Notes under the pieces: model-generated
Told to the model about the DNA's origin: nothing
Databases searched by the model: none
The model's input: the letters and a program-made list of their open reading frames with translations, nothing else
Source of the DNA: Salipiger thiooxidans
Lineage (GTDB): Bacteria; Pseudomonadota; Alphaproteobacteria; Rhodobacterales; Rhodobacteraceae
Length of the DNA stretch: 64,000 bases
Direction: 5' to 3'
NCBI RefSeq assembly: GCF_900102075.1
Contig: NZ_FNAV01000005.1
Coordinates: forward strand, 62,001-126,000
Shown: piece by piece, positions 16,820 through 25,996 of the stretch
How positions within the stretch are numbered: the first letter of the stretch is position 1
Layout of the letters: the number at the start of each line of letters is the position of its first letter
Made by a program: the position numbers and the translations under genes

Positions 16820-17707
16820 ATGCCCTATCGTCCCTTTGCCCTGATGACCGCCGCTGCCGGGCGCACCGAGCTCTGGCGGCTGGTGCTTGGCATCGTGCTG
16901 GTGCTGGTGGTGACCTTCGGGCTTCAGCAGGCCTTCATGGCGCTTTCGGCGGCGCTGCTGCCCGAGGATGCCTACTGGTCGATGGTGGCCCAGATGCGGG
17001 CGGGTGACACGCCGCTGGGCATGCTGGTGCTGCTGCTCAACATGGGCGCCATGGGCGTGGCGGCGCTGTTCGCGGCGCAGCTTATGCACCGGCGCCGGGC
17101 GGTGAGCCTGCTCGGGCCGTGGACGCTGTTCGTGCCGCAGTTTCTGCGTTGCCTCGTCGCGGTGGGGGCGGTGACGCTGGCGGCGCTCGCGATGCCGCCC
17201 TGGCCGATGGCCGGCGAGATGACGCTGGCCATGCCCGCCGGGCGCTGGCTGGCGCTGCTGCCGGTCACCCTGCTGGCGCTGCTGGTGCAGACCGGCAGCG
17301 AGGAGCTGCTGTTCCGGGGCTACCTGCAATCGCAGCTCGGCGCGCGGATGGCGCACCCGGCGGCGTGGCTGGTGCTGCCCTCGGCGCTCTTCGCGCTCGG
17401 CCACTGGTCGCCCGACATGTACGGCGAGAACGCCCTGCTGGTGGCGCTCTGGGCGTTCGGCTTCGGCGTCGCCGCAGCCGATCTCACCGCCCGCACCGGC
17501 ACGCTCGGCCCGGCGCTGGCGATGCACCTCGTGAACAACGTCGTGGCGATCGCCCTGATGTCGCCGCAGGGGGTGATGTCGGGGCTGGCGCTCTACCTGC
17601 TGCCCTTCGGCCCCGGCGACGAGGCGGCGATGCGCGCGCTGCTGCCGCTGGACCTTGCCGGGATCCTTCTGAGCTGGCTTGCGGCCCGGCTCGCGCTCCG
17701 GGTCTGA
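16820..17707 (+). CDS. CPBP family intramembrane metalloprotease
   Basis: A 295-residue multipass membrane protein. The three CPBP/Rce1-type motifs that form the metal site are present: EELLFRGYLQ (about residue 164), ALGHWS (about 193) and HLVNNVVA (about 236). Such proteins act as intramembrane proteases or as membrane chaperone-like proteins; the substrate is unknown. The start is ATG 16820 (MPYRPFALMTAAAG), since seven upstream residues in the same frame have no support. It is followed 71 bases later by accD. Confidence 0.88.
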   Translation: MPYRPFALMTAAAGRTELWRLVLGIVLVLVVTFGLQQAFMALSAALLPEDAYWSMVAQMRAGDTPLGMLVLLLNMGAMGVAALFAAQLMHRRRAVSLLGPWTLFVPQFLRCLVAVGAVTLAALAMPPWPMAGEMTLAMPAGRWLALLPVTLLALLVQTGSEELLFRGYLQSQLGARMAHPAAWLVLPSALFALGHWSPDMYGENALLVALWAFGFGVAAADLTARTGTLGPALAMHLVNNVVAIALMSPQGVMSGLALYLLPFGPGDEAAMRALLPLDLAGILLSWLAARLALRV

Positions 17708-17778
17708 GCCCGCGATTGCAATCCCCGGCTCGGGGGCATACATCACCGCCCAACACGAGGCCGTTAAGAGCGCAAGCG

Positions 17779-18678
17779 ATGAACTGGATCACCAACTACG
17801 TCCGCCCCCGGATCAACTCGATCTTCTCGCGCCGCGAGTTGCCCGAGAACCTCTGGACGAAATGCGACGGCTGCGGGACGATGCTGTTCCACCGCGAGGT
17901 GACGGACAACCTCGGTGTTTGCACCAATTGCCGGCACCACATGAACATCACGCCGCGCGCGCGCTTCACGGCGCTGTTCGACGGCGGCATCTTCTCCGAG
18001 ATCGATGTTCCCGAGCCGCTGGCCGACCCGCTGCATTTCCGCGATCAGAAGAAATACCCCGACCGCCTGCGGGCGGCCCAGAAGAACACCGGCGAACGCG
18101 AGGCGATGCTGGTCGCCACCGGCGAGATCGGCCGTACCCCGGTGGTCTGCGCCGCGCAGGACTTCTCGTTCATGGCCGGCTCCATGGGCATGTACGTCGG
18201 CAACGCCATCATCAAGGCGGCCGAAGAGGCGAAGAAGCTCAAGCGCCCGCTGATCCTGTTCTCGGCCGCCGGCGGTGCCCGCATGCAGGAAGGCATCCTG
18301 TCGCTGATGCAGATGCCGCGCACCACCGTCGCCGTGCAGATGCTGCGCGAGGCGGGGCTGCCCTACATCGTGGTGCTCACCCATCCGACCACCGGCGGCG
18401 TGACCGCCTCCTACGCGATGCTGGGCGACGTGCAGATCGCCGAGCCCAACGCGCTGATCTGCTTCGCCGGCCCGCGCGTCATCGAGCAGACCATCCGCGA
18501 GAAGCTGCCCGAGGGCTTCCAGCGCGCCGAGTACCTGCTCGAGCACGGCATGCTCGACCGGGTGACCGACCGACGCGAGATGCGCGGCGAGCTGGTGACC
18601 ATCCTGCGGATGCTGATGGGCCTGCCGCCCGCCGTGCATGGCGACCTGCCTGCCCCCGAGGCCGACGCGGCGAAATGA
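17779..18678 (+). CDS. accD: Acetyl-CoA carboxylase carboxyltransferase subunit beta
   Basis: A 299-residue beta subunit of the carboxyltransferase that, with AccA, moves the carboxyl group from biotin to acetyl-CoA to make malonyl-CoA for fatty-acid synthesis. The N-terminal zinc ribbon has four cysteines (29, 32, 48, 51). The crotonase-like core carries the expected MAGSMGMYVGNAI and SAAGGARMQEGILSLMQM stretches. ATG 17779 gives the standard start MNWITNYVRPRI. The stop overlaps the folC start (AATGA), the usual accD-folC pair. Confidence 0.97.
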   Translation: MNWITNYVRPRINSIFSRRELPENLWTKCDGCGTMLFHREVTDNLGVCTNCRHHMNITPRARFTALFDGGIFSEIDVPEPLADPLHFRDQKKYPDRLRAAQKNTGEREAMLVATGEIGRTPVVCAAQDFSFMAGSMGMYVGNAIIKAAEEAKKLKRPLILFSAAGGARMQEGILSLMQMPRTTVAVQMLREAGLPYIVVLTHPTTGGVTASYAMLGDVQIAEPNALICFAGPRVIEQTIREKLPEGFQRAEYLLEHGMLDRVTDRREMRGELVTILRMLMGLPPAVHGDLPAPEADAAK

Positions 18679-19949
18679 CGACGGAAGGGTCGGACGTCAT
18701 CCTCGCGCGGATGATGTCGCTTCATCCCAAGATCATCGACCTCACGCTGGACCGGGTCTGGCGCCTGCTCGAGGCGCTGGACCACCCCGAGCGCAAGCTG
18801 CCCCCGGTGATCCACGCCGCGGGCACCAACGGCAAGGGCTCGACGCTGGCGATGATCCGCGCCGGCTACGAGGGCGCGGGCAAGGTCGTGCATGCCTATA
18901 CCTCGCCGCATCTCGCGCGCTTCCACGAGCGCATCCGCGTGGCGGGTGAGCTGATCCCCGAGGCCGAGCTGAGCGCCGTGCTCGACGAGTGCTGGACCGC
19001 CAACGGCGGCGAGAGCATCACCTATTTCGAGATCACCACCTGCGCGGCCTTCCTCGCCTTCGCGCGCACGCCCGCGGACGTGACGCTGATGGAGACGGGC
19101 CTTGGCGGGCGGCTCGATGCCACCAACGTCTTCGAGCGCCCGGCGCTGACGGTGATCACCCCGATCTCGCTGGATCACCAGCAGTTCCTCGGCGAGACGC
19201 TGGCCGCGATCGCCGGCGAGAAGGCGGGTATCCTCAAGCGCGGCGTGCCCTGCGTCGTCGGCCCCCAGCCGTCTGAGGTGATGGACGTGATCGAGGCCCG
19301 CGCCGAACGGCTCGGCGCGCCGCTGCTGGCACATGGCCAGCACTGGCAGGTCTGGGAAGAGCGCGGCCGGCTGGTGTTCCAGGACGAGCACGGCCTCATG
19401 GATCTCCCGCTGCCGAACCTGCCCGGCGCGCATCAGATCGAGAACGCCGGCGCCGCGCTGGCGGCGCTGCGCCATCTCGGGCTCGGCGACGCGGCCTGCG
19501 AGGCGGCTGTGACCCGCGCCGAGTGGCCCGCCCGGATGCAGCGCCTGCGCCGCGGTCCGCTGGTCGAGTCCGCCCCGGGCGTCGAGCTCTGGCTGGACGG
19601 CGGTCACAACCCGGCGGCGGGCGAGGCGCTGGCGAAACACCTCGCCACCCTGCCGGAGCGCCCGACGCACCTGATCTGCGGCATGCTCAACACCAAGGAC
19701 ATCGCGGGCTACCTCCGGCCTCTGGCGGGCCACGCCGCGAGCCTGACCGCCGTCTCGATCCCGGGTGAGGCCAACACGCTTCCGGCGGACGAGACCGCGC
19801 GGGTTGCGGCCTCGGTCGGGCTGCGTGCGGGCGAGGCCGGGTCGGTGACCGGCGCGCTGGCCGAGATCGTGGCGCAGGAGCCCGAAGCACGGGTGCTGAT
19901 CTGCGGCTCGCTCTACCTTGCCGGGAGCATCCTGCGCGAGAACGGCTGA
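18675..19949 (+). CDS. folC: Bifunctional folylpolyglutamate/dihydrofolate synthase
   Basis: A 424-residue Mur-ligase-like enzyme that adds glutamate to dihydropteroate and to folates. It shows the P-loop GTNGKGS (50-56), the folate-loop region YTSPHLARFHERIRV, GLGGRLDATN and the ATP-domain HQIENAGAALAAL and LDGGHNPAAG. ATG 18675 overlaps the accD stop, so translation is coupled. Length is typical. The next + strand terminator is almost 400 bases downstream. Confidence 0.96.
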   Translation: MTTEGSDVILARMMSLHPKIIDLTLDRVWRLLEALDHPERKLPPVIHAAGTNGKGSTLAMIRAGYEGAGKVVHAYTSPHLARFHERIRVAGELIPEAELSAVLDECWTANGGESITYFEITTCAAFLAFARTPADVTLMETGLGGRLDATNVFERPALTVITPISLDHQQFLGETLAAIAGEKAGILKRGVPCVVGPQPSEVMDVIEARAERLGAPLLAHGQHWQVWEERGRLVFQDEHGLMDLPLPNLPGAHQIENAGAALAALRHLGLGDAACEAAVTRAEWPARMQRLRRGPLVESAPGVELWLDGGHNPAAGEALAKHLATLPERPTHLICGMLNTKDIAGYLRPLAGHAASLTAVSIPGEANTLPADETARVAASVGLRAGEAGSVTGALAEIVAQEPEARVLICGSLYLAGSILRENG

Positions 19950-20143
19950 GCCCGTGTAAGCACGCCTTTCAAAGAGGCGATTCTGGCGGCCTATGTCTTG
20001 CGGTTGTGAAAAGTGCAAGGCATAGGGCTGGCATGCATCACTAGATGTTGACGCTTTGCCACAGTTTGGCCTATCGTCATTTGCAAGACGCGCGTCGGAC
20101 ACAGGCACAAACAATCAACAGCGACGCGGGCCTTGGGGGACAG
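19950..20143. other. Intergenic gap after folC
   Basis: Contains a short imperfect hairpin CGCCTTT..AAGAGGCG just after folC (around 19964-19981) without a T tract, then a comparatively A/T-rich stretch (20030-20120) that could hold a promoter for the small ORF at 20144. I see no other gene. Confidence 0.4.
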
Positions 20144-20323
20144 ATGATGGCGACGGATACCGATCCAGCGCGCAGGGGTTCTGCGGGCCGGACCGGGGCA
20201 GGGTTCGACCCGCGCTGCCGCACGCTTTCTCCCGGACAATGGAATATCAGGATGGGCCTCGCCTCGATCTCGGGCAGGCTGGCCGTCACTCGCTACGACC
20301 ATTCAATAAGCAGGCAACTGTAA
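20144..20323 (+). CDS. Candidate small protein, 59 aa, unknown
   Basis: The frame MMATDTDPARRGSAG.. to ..DHSISRQL is preceded by a strong Shine-Dalgarno (GGGGGA, six bases before ATG 20144) and its stop is followed 14 bases later by a strong intrinsic terminator. That arrangement is what a real small gene looks like. The peptide is basic, with no signal, TM segment or known motif. I do not recognise it. The alternative is that the transcript is a noncoding RNA or the 3' leader of folC and the frame is chance. Confidence 0.45.
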   Translation: MMATDTDPARRGSAGRTGAGFDPRCRTLSPGQWNIRMGLASISGRLAVTRYDHSISRQL

Positions 20324-20337
20324 ACTCGAGCAGCCTG

Positions 20338-20364
20338 GAGGGTCCCACGGGACCCTCTTTTTTT
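20338..20364 (+). terminator. Strong intrinsic terminator
   Basis: Perfect stem GAGGGTCC / GGACCCTC with a four-base loop, followed by seven T (20358-20364). It is the most canonical terminator in the window and can only serve + strand transcription, since the gene on the right (zapE) comes from the other strand. Confidence 0.92.
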
Positions 20365-20412
20365 GCCCCGTCGCCGGGGGCCTTCAGCACCTTTGCCGGA
20401 GGCGCATGGCCC

Positions 20413-21492
20413 TCAGGCGGGCGGGTGGCCCCAGCTCGCGTCCTGCATCTCGCGCAGGCGGCTGGCGGTGCGCTCGAACTCGAAGGCGCCGGAGCCCTCG
20501 ATGTAGAGGCTCTCGGGTTCGTCCATGGCGCTGACGATCAGTTTCACCCTGGCCTCGTAGAGCGCGTCGATCAGGATCACGAAGCGCTTGGCCTCGTTGA
20601 AGTTGTTGCGCCCCAGCCGGGGGATGTTCTCGAGCACCAGCAGGCGCAGCGCGTCGGCGATGGCGAGGTAGTCGCCCGGCCCGAGCATCTGTCCGCAGAG
20701 GTCGTAGAACGACGCCCGCGCCACCCCGTTGTGGTAGCGCGGCAGCTCGAGCTTGCGGCCCTTGACGTGCAGCACCAGCGGTTCTTCGACACCGTGGGTG
20801 AGCTCTTGCCAGACCCGGTTGATCTCGGCCCGGGCGGTGTTGTCGATGGGGGTGAAATAGACCTTGGCCCCCTTCAGCCGGTCCTGCCGGTGGTCGCGTT
20901 CCGATGCCAGTTCGCGCACCACCAGCTTGTCCTTGATCAGCGCGATGAAGGGCAGGAAGAGCTGCCGGTTGAGCCCGTCCTTGTAGAGATCGTTGGGCAC
21001 CCGGTTCGAGGTGGTCACCACCACGGTGCCCGCCTGGAACAGCTGTTCGAACAGCCGCCCGACCAGCATCGCGTCGGCGATGTCGGTGATCTGCATTTCG
21101 TCGAAGGCCAGCACCTTGACCGCGTCGCTGACGGCCTTGGCCATCGGCTTGACCGGATCCTCGACGCCTTCGCCGCGCAGCCGGTGCAGTTCGGCCTGCA
21201 TCTCTTGCATGAAGGCGTGGAAGTGCACCCGGCGGACCGGCACGTTGAGGCTCTCGACGAAGAGATCCATGAGCATGGACTTGCCGCGCCCGACCCCGCC
21301 CCAGAGGTAGAGACCCTTGGGCGGCTCCGGCGCTTTGGGCTTGCGGAACAGTCCGGTGCGCTTTGCGGGCGGCTCGTTGGCGAGCGCCTCGCGGATGCGT
21401 TCGAACTCGGGCAGCGCCTCTTCCTGCGCGGGGTCGCGCTGGATGCGCCCTTCGGCGACGCGTTCGTCGTAAAGGTCCATGAGCGTGGTCAT
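20413..21492 (-). CDS. zapE: Cell division ATPase ZapE (AFG1 family)
   Basis: A 359-residue AFG1/ZapE-like P-loop ATPase. Walker A is GGVGRGKS (65-72), Walker B VLAFDEMQITD near residue 128, and the sensor region VVVTTSNRVPNDLY follows. In Escherichia coli ZapE associates with the Z-ring under stress; the mitochondrial homologue AFG1 helps turn over respiratory subunits. Full length. Convergent with the small ORF/terminator region, with no visible partner gene. Confidence 0.93.
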   Translation of the reverse strand: MTTLMDLYDERVAEGRIQRDPAQEEALPEFERIREALANEPPAKRTGLFRKPKAPEPPKGLYLWGGVGRGKSMLMDLFVESLNVPVRRVHFHAFMQEMQAELHRLRGEGVEDPVKPMAKAVSDAVKVLAFDEMQITDIADAMLVGRLFEQLFQAGTVVVTTSNRVPNDLYKDGLNRQLFLPFIALIKDKLVVRELASERDHRQDRLKGAKVYFTPIDNTARAEINRVWQELTHGVEEPLVLHVKGRKLELPRYHNGVARASFYDLCGQMLGPGDYLAIADALRLLVLENIPRLGRNNFNEAKRFVILIDALYEARVKLIVSAMDEPESLYIEGSGAFEFERTASRLREMQDASWGHPPA

Positions 21493-21652
21493 GAAACGCG
21501 CATAGCCCGAGCCGCGCGGAATGTGTAGAGGGCTTCGCGTCCGAGGCGCGTTCCGCGAGACGCCGCGCTGTCGGTCCCCTCAAGCGCTTGCGGGGCCTCT
21601 CGAAAGCACCGCGACGGCGCCGGACGCGGGCGTCGAGCCATCAGCGGAAGTG

Positions 21653-21668
21653 ATTGTATCGGTAACAT
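21653..21668. promoter_or_regulatory. LacI/GntR-like operator candidate upstream of the MFS gene
   Basis: ATTGTATCGGTAACAT is a near-palindrome about 60 bases before the MFS start. Its reverse complement resembles the ATGTTA-N4-TAACAT box bound by LacI-family GntR proteins. Two positions per half differ and no regulator gene is adjacent, so this is only a candidate. Confidence 0.3.
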
Positions 21669-21726
21669 TATTGCGATTGACCCCTGCGGATCGGCGGGTA
21701 TGGGTTTTTGTAAAGGAGCTTTGCCC

Positions 21727-22965
21727 ATGCAGTCCACGCCGCGTCTGTTCACGCCCGTTCTGATCGTCGGATGCCTCATCATCCTCGTGTCCTTCGCCGT
21801 CCGTGCGAGCTTCGGCGTGTTCCAGATCCCGATCGCCGAGGAGTTCGGCTGGCCGCGGGCGGAGTTCTCGCTCGCCATCGCCATCCAGAACCTTTTCTGG
21901 GGCATCGGGCAGCCGATCTTCGGCGCGGTGGCCGAGCGCATCGGCGACCGCAAGGCGATCATCGTCGGCGCGATCGTCTACGCGGTTGGGCTGGTGCTGT
22001 CGGCCGGCGCGAACTCGCCGCTGGCGATGCAGAGCTACGAGGTGCTGGTGGGCTTCGGCATTGCGGGCACCGGCTTCGGGGTGATCCTTGCCGTGGTGGG
22101 CCGCGCCTCGTCGGACGAGAACCGCTCGATGTCGCTTGCCATCACCACCGCCGCCGGCAGCGCCGGGCAGGTGGTCGGCGCGCCGCTGGCGGAATACATG
22201 CTGGGCCTCTACACTTGGCAGACGGTCTTCATGATCTTCGCCGCACTGGTGCTGGCGATCCTCGCGCTGCTGCCGATGATGCGTGCGCCCGTGGCGCCGA
22301 AGTCCGAGCTCGAGGAGAGCATGGGCGCGATCCTCAAGCGCGCGGGGAGCGACCCGTCCTTCGCGATGATCTTCATCGGCTTCTTCTCCTGCGGCTACCA
22401 GCTGGCCTTCATCACCGCCCACTTCCCGGCCTTCGTCGAAGAGCTCTGCGGCCCGATCCAGCCCGGCGGGATGCTGCATTCCATCGGCATCACCACGACC
22501 TCGGCGCTCGGCGCATGGGCCATCGCGGTGATCGGGGTGTGCAACATCGGGGGCACGCTGATCGCAGGCTGGGCGGGCAAGCGCTGGCAGCGCAAGTACC
22601 TGCTGGCGCTGATCTACACCGGCAGGACCATCGCCTCGGCGGCCTTCATCATGCTGCCGATTACGCCGCTTTCGGTGATCGTGTTCTCGGCGGTGATGGG
22701 CTCGCTCTGGCTCGCCACGGTGCCGCTGACCTCGGGGCTCGTCGCGCATCTCTACGGGCTCCGCTACATGGGTACGCTCTACGGCATCGTCTTCTTCTCG
22801 CACCAGCTCGGCGGCTTTCTGGGCGTCTGGCTCGGCGGGCGGATGTACGACGCCTACGGCGACTACACGCTGGTGTGGTGGATCGGCGTGGGTGTGGGCG
22901 CGCTGTCGGCGATCATCCATCTGCCGGTGAAGGAAAGCCGCGCACCGGTGCCCGTCACCGCCTGA
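21727..22965 (+). CDS. MFS transporter
   Basis: A 412-residue major facilitator with twelve predicted TM helices. It has the loop 2-3 motif GAVAERIGDRKAI typical of MFS, and the monocarboxylate/oxalate-formate-like C-terminal segment YGLRYMGTLYGIVFFSHQLG with GGFLGVWLGGRMYD. The start is ATG 21727, just after AAAGGAG; an upstream in-frame start at 21700 would put the ribosome-binding site inside the gene. The substrate is probably a small organic anion, inferred only from similarity in style to OFA/MCT-type members. A lone gene. Confidence 0.9.
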   Translation: MQSTPRLFTPVLIVGCLIILVSFAVRASFGVFQIPIAEEFGWPRAEFSLAIAIQNLFWGIGQPIFGAVAERIGDRKAIIVGAIVYAVGLVLSAGANSPLAMQSYEVLVGFGIAGTGFGVILAVVGRASSDENRSMSLAITTAAGSAGQVVGAPLAEYMLGLYTWQTVFMIFAALVLAILALLPMMRAPVAPKSELEESMGAILKRAGSDPSFAMIFIGFFSCGYQLAFITAHFPAFVEELCGPIQPGGMLHSIGITTTSALGAWAIAVIGVCNIGGTLIAGWAGKRWQRKYLLALIYTGRTIASAAFIMLPITPLSVIVFSAVMGSLWLATVPLTSGLVAHLYGLRYMGTLYGIVFFSHQLGGFLGVWLGGRMYDAYGDYTLVWWIGVGVGALSAIIHLPVKESRAPVPVTA

Positions 22966-23037
22966 GCCGCGAAACGCGCCCGGCCTTCAGGTCGGGCGGC
23001 GCGCCATGCGGGAGGTCAGCAGGTCAGAAGGGTGGGC

Positions 23038-23949
23038 TCAGCGCCCGGTCCAGCAGGCGTGGATGTAGCGGCTGGTCATCAGGTCGAGATGCGCACCGCC
23101 GCCGTTCTTGAAGAGCGTGATCTCGTCGTCGCTGCCGCGCGTCATCGTCTCGGGCATGTAATAGTCCGCCAGCACGTCCTTGCGCGCGATGGCACCGGTC
23201 TCAAGCGGGATCTTCAGTTCGCCGATATGGCCGAGCGTGGTGTCGTAGCTGTCGACGAAGACCCGCGCCCGCTGCAGCGCGGTGTCGTCGGCTTCGCGCA
23301 TGTCGGGACGGTAGGCGCCGATCAGGTCGAGGTGCTGGCCCGGCTTCAACCACTCACCGCGGATCACCGGGCTGGTGGACATGGTGGCACAGGTCACGAT
23401 GTCGGCCTTCGCCACCGCCTGCTCGAGATCCGCCGCGACCTCGATCCCCAGTTCCTCTGCCATGGCCTCGGCCTTGGCGATGGTGCGGTTCCAGACCGAG
23501 AACCGGGCACCGGGGAACCCGGCGCTGTAGGCCTCGTAAAGCGAATGGCCGACGTGGCCGGCGCCGACGATGAGGATCTCGCGGCTGTCGGGGCGCGCCA
23601 GCGTCAGCGCCCCCAGCAGGCTGTCGCCCGCAGTCTTCCACTTGGTGACGAGGTGGAAATCCACCACCGCCTCGAGCAGCCCGTGCGCGTCGTCGTAGAG
23701 CGACACGCCGCCGTTCACCATGCCGACGCCCTGCGCGGGGTTACCGGGAAAGATCGTCGCGGATTTCACCGCCAGCCCCAGCCCGTCGATCCACGCGGCG
23801 CGGTTCAGCAGCGTGTCGTCGCGCCGGTAGAGGAAGTTGTCCGCGATCTCGGCCTTGGGCAGCCTGTGGCCGTCCCGGAAGGCGCGGGTGAGCCCCAGCC
23901 AGTCCATCTTTGCCTCGGCCTCGAAGGGGATGAATGCGGGCGTGGTCAT
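23038..23949 (-). CDS. Ornithine cyclodeaminase/mu-crystallin family protein
   Basis: A 303-residue NAD-dependent enzyme of the ornithine cyclodeaminase / alanine dehydrogenase / ketimine reductase family. It has the Rossmann motif ILIVGAGHVGHSLYEAY (about 125-141), the substrate-side KSATIFPGNP near residue 62 and the DLIGAYRPDMREAD loop (about 209-222). The exact substrate cannot be fixed from sequence. Its start overlaps the stop of the HAD gene (ATGA). The longer upstream open frame is not coding. Confidence 0.9.
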   Translation of the reverse strand: MTTPAFIPFEAEAKMDWLGLTRAFRDGHRLPKAEIADNFLYRRDDTLLNRAAWIDGLGLAVKSATIFPGNPAQGVGMVNGGVSLYDDAHGLLEAVVDFHLVTKWKTAGDSLLGALTLARPDSREILIVGAGHVGHSLYEAYSAGFPGARFSVWNRTIAKAEAMAEELGIEVAADLEQAVAKADIVTCATMSTSPVIRGEWLKPGQHLDLIGAYRPDMREADDTALQRARVFVDSYDTTLGHIGELKIPLETGAIARKDVLADYYMPETMTRGSDDEITLFKNGGGAHLDLMTSRYIHACWTGR

Positions 23950-24566
23950 GCGAGATCGTCTTTCTTCAGCAGGCCGTGCGAGACGAGGCACTCTGCCCAG
24001 CCCTCGGGCCCTTCGAACAGGTGGGTCTGCCAGCCGCGCGCGGCGGCGGTGGCGATGTTGTCGGCGCGGTCGTCGGCAAAGAGCAGCGCCCCGGGGGCGA
24101 GGCCGCAATCGGCTTCGACCATGGCGTAGATCTCGGGGGAGGGCTTCACCGCCCTCATCGCGCCTGAGATATAGCGCCGGTCGAACTCGGCCAGGAACGG
24201 ATAGCGCGCCTCGGCCAGCGCCAGGGTGCCCTCGCCGATGTTGCTCAGCGCAAAGACCTGCACACCGGCGGCGCGCAGAGCCCGCAGGGCGCGGACCGAG
24301 CCGGGGATCTCGGGTGAGGCCAGCTCGACCCAGCGGTCGTGCCAGTGGCGGATGGGCTCGGCCCAGTCCGGGTGGGCGTCGGCGGTGCCGTAGACCACCT
24401 CGCGGAAATCCTCGCCCGCGTCGATGCGCTCGTTCATGCCGTGCAGGTCGATGGCGTGGAACATCGCGCGGCGGCGGTCCTCGCCCAGAAGCGCGTCGTA
24501 GTAGATCTCGGGCTGCCACCGGATCAGCACGTTGCCGATGTCGAAGACCACCGCCTCGATGCCCAT
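23946..24566 (-). CDS. HAD-IA family phosphatase
   Basis: A 206-residue haloacid dehalogenase-like hydrolase close to the YihX/epoxide-hydrolase-domain type. Motif I is modified to FDIGNVL (nucleophile Asp9), motif II is ALSNIGEG, motif III KPSPEIYAMV and motif IV LLFADDRADNI. Such enzymes dephosphorylate small sugar phosphates. It sits in a four-gene minus-strand run (transporter, YaiI, HAD, cyclodeaminase) with overlapping or near-overlapping ends. Confidence 0.9.
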   Translation of the reverse strand: MGIEAVVFDIGNVLIRWQPEIYYDALLGEDRRRAMFHAIDLHGMNERIDAGEDFREVVYGTADAHPDWAEPIRHWHDRWVELASPEIPGSVRALRALRAAGVQVFALSNIGEGTLALAEARYPFLAEFDRRYISGAMRAVKPSPEIYAMVEADCGLAPGALLFADDRADNIATAAARGWQTHLFEGPEGWAECLVSHGLLKKDDLA

Positions 24567-24569
24567 GAC

Positions 24570-25022
24570 CTACCCCTTCACCTGCCGCATTTCCCGCTCG
24601 AGCGCGTCGAGGAAACGGGAGCGGTCGGCCTTTGTAAACCCCTTGCCGCTCCCGCCCTGGTTCAGCGGGTTGGCGGCGCGCAGGTCTGCCATGAGGTCGC
24701 GCATGGCAAGCTGCTGGCCGATGTTCTCGGGCGTGAAGCGCTCGCCGTTGTGGCGCAGCACGCGGGCGCCCGCCGCGACGCATTTCGCCGCGAGGGGAAT
24801 GTCGCCGGTCACCACCACGTCGCCGGGTCCGGCGCGGTCGGCGATCCACATGTCGGCCACGTCCGGGCCCTCGGGCACGATCACCGTCTCGACCAGCGGA
24901 TTGGCCGAGGGGCGCAGCCCGCCGTTTGACACCACGAACAACCTGACGCCGTGGCGGGTGGCGACCCGCTCGGCCTCGGCCTTCACCGGGCAGGCATCGG
25001 CATCGATGTAGAGCGCCGTCAT
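24570..25022 (-). CDS. YaiI/YqxD (DUF188) family protein
   Basis: A 150-residue member of the DUF188 family: [14 protein letters not shown] at the N-terminus, [10 protein letters not shown], the acidic [22 protein letters not shown] stretch and [17 protein letters not shown] end. The fold is PIN-like, with conserved Asp residues that suggest a metal-dependent nuclease, although no activity is established. Its start overlaps the stop of the transporter gene upstream by four bases. Confidence 0.9.
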   Translation of the reverse strand: MTALYIDADACPVKAEAERVATRHGVRLFVVSNGGLRPSANPLVETVIVPEGPDVADMWIADRAGPGDVVVTGDIPLAAKCVAAGARVLRHNGERFTPENIGQQLAMRDLMADLRAANPLNQGGSGKGFTKADRSRFLDALEREMRQVKG

Positions 25023-25945
25023 GAGGTCACCATCGCAATTACAAGGCTGACTGTCACGATGCTCGCGGCGGTCGAGAGCAGGATCGCGGCCGAGACCCGC
25101 TGCGGCGCGATGCCGTAGTGCTGCGCCAGCATGAAGACGTTGCCCGCCACCGGCAGCGCCGCGGTCGAGACCGCGACCGTGGCCTGGAACGGCGTGGTCG
25201 GGAAGAACAGGTAGACGCCGGCGGCCACGAAGAGCGGGTGCAGCACCAGCTTGGCAAAGCTGAGCCAGCCCGAGACCGCCAGCCGCTCGGCGGATTTCGA
25301 CGCCAGCGAGGCGCCGATGGCAAAGAGCGCGCAGGGCGTGGCGGCGTTGCCGAGGATGCTCAGGAACTCCTCCGCCGGGCCGGGCAGGGGCAGCTTCAGC
25401 GCCGAGACCAGCAGGCCCAGCGAGATCGAGACGATCATCGGGTTCTTCACCAGCCCGATGGCCACCTGCCGGAAAATCCGGAACGAGATCCGCCCCTCGC
25501 GCGCGGCGGTCACGAGGATCACCAGCAGCGAGGCGAAAACGATGAGATCGATGGTCAGCATCAGGATGATCGGCGCCACCGCGGCCTGCCCCAGCAGCAG
25601 GGTCAGCATGGGCACGCCGAGAAAGCCCGTGTTGCCGATGCAGGCGGTCTGCGCCTCGATGGCGGCGGTCTGCATGTCCTGCCGGCGCAGGAAGGCCACG
25701 CCGGTGACCAGCACGTAGACCGCCATGGTGCCCCAGAGATAGGCCGAGGCGAGGCGGGCGTCGAAGATCTGCGAGATGGACAGCGTCGCGGCGAAGCGGA
25801 AGAGCATCGCCGAGAGCGCGAAGTAGAAGACGAACTTGGTCAGCGCCGCCGTGGCCTCTTCCGAGAAGAACCGGGTCCGTCCGGCACCGTACCCCAGCCC
25901 GATGAGAGCAAAGAACGGAAGGGTCTTCAGGAAGATGGCGAGCAT
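25019..25945 (-). CDS. AEC (auxin efflux carrier) family transporter
   Basis: A 308-residue membrane protein with about ten helices and the two-part AEC/mem_trans layout. Typical pieces are [28 protein letters not shown] (the conserved N..GF.G.P element) and [17 protein letters not shown]. Bacterial members move dicarboxylates such as malate or malonate, or act as carriers of unknown substrate. First gene of the minus-strand run. Confidence 0.9.
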   Translation of the reverse strand: MLAIFLKTLPFFALIGLGYGAGRTRFFSEEATAALTKFVFYFALSAMLFRFAATLSISQIFDARLASAYLWGTMAVYVLVTGVAFLRRQDMQTAAIEAQTACIGNTGFLGVPMLTLLLGQAAVAPIILMLTIDLIVFASLLVILVTAAREGRISFRIFRQVAIGLVKNPMIVSISLGLLVSALKLPLPGPAEEFLSILGNAATPCALFAIGASLASKSAERLAVSGWLSFAKLVLHPLFVAAGVYLFFPTTPFQATVAVSTAALPVAGNVFMLAQHYGIAPQRVSAAILLSTAASIVTVSLVIAMVTS

Positions 25946-25996
25946 GTCACCCTGTCAGCTGGTTGCCCGGGCGAACGGCCCTGCGGAGCGATGGGC

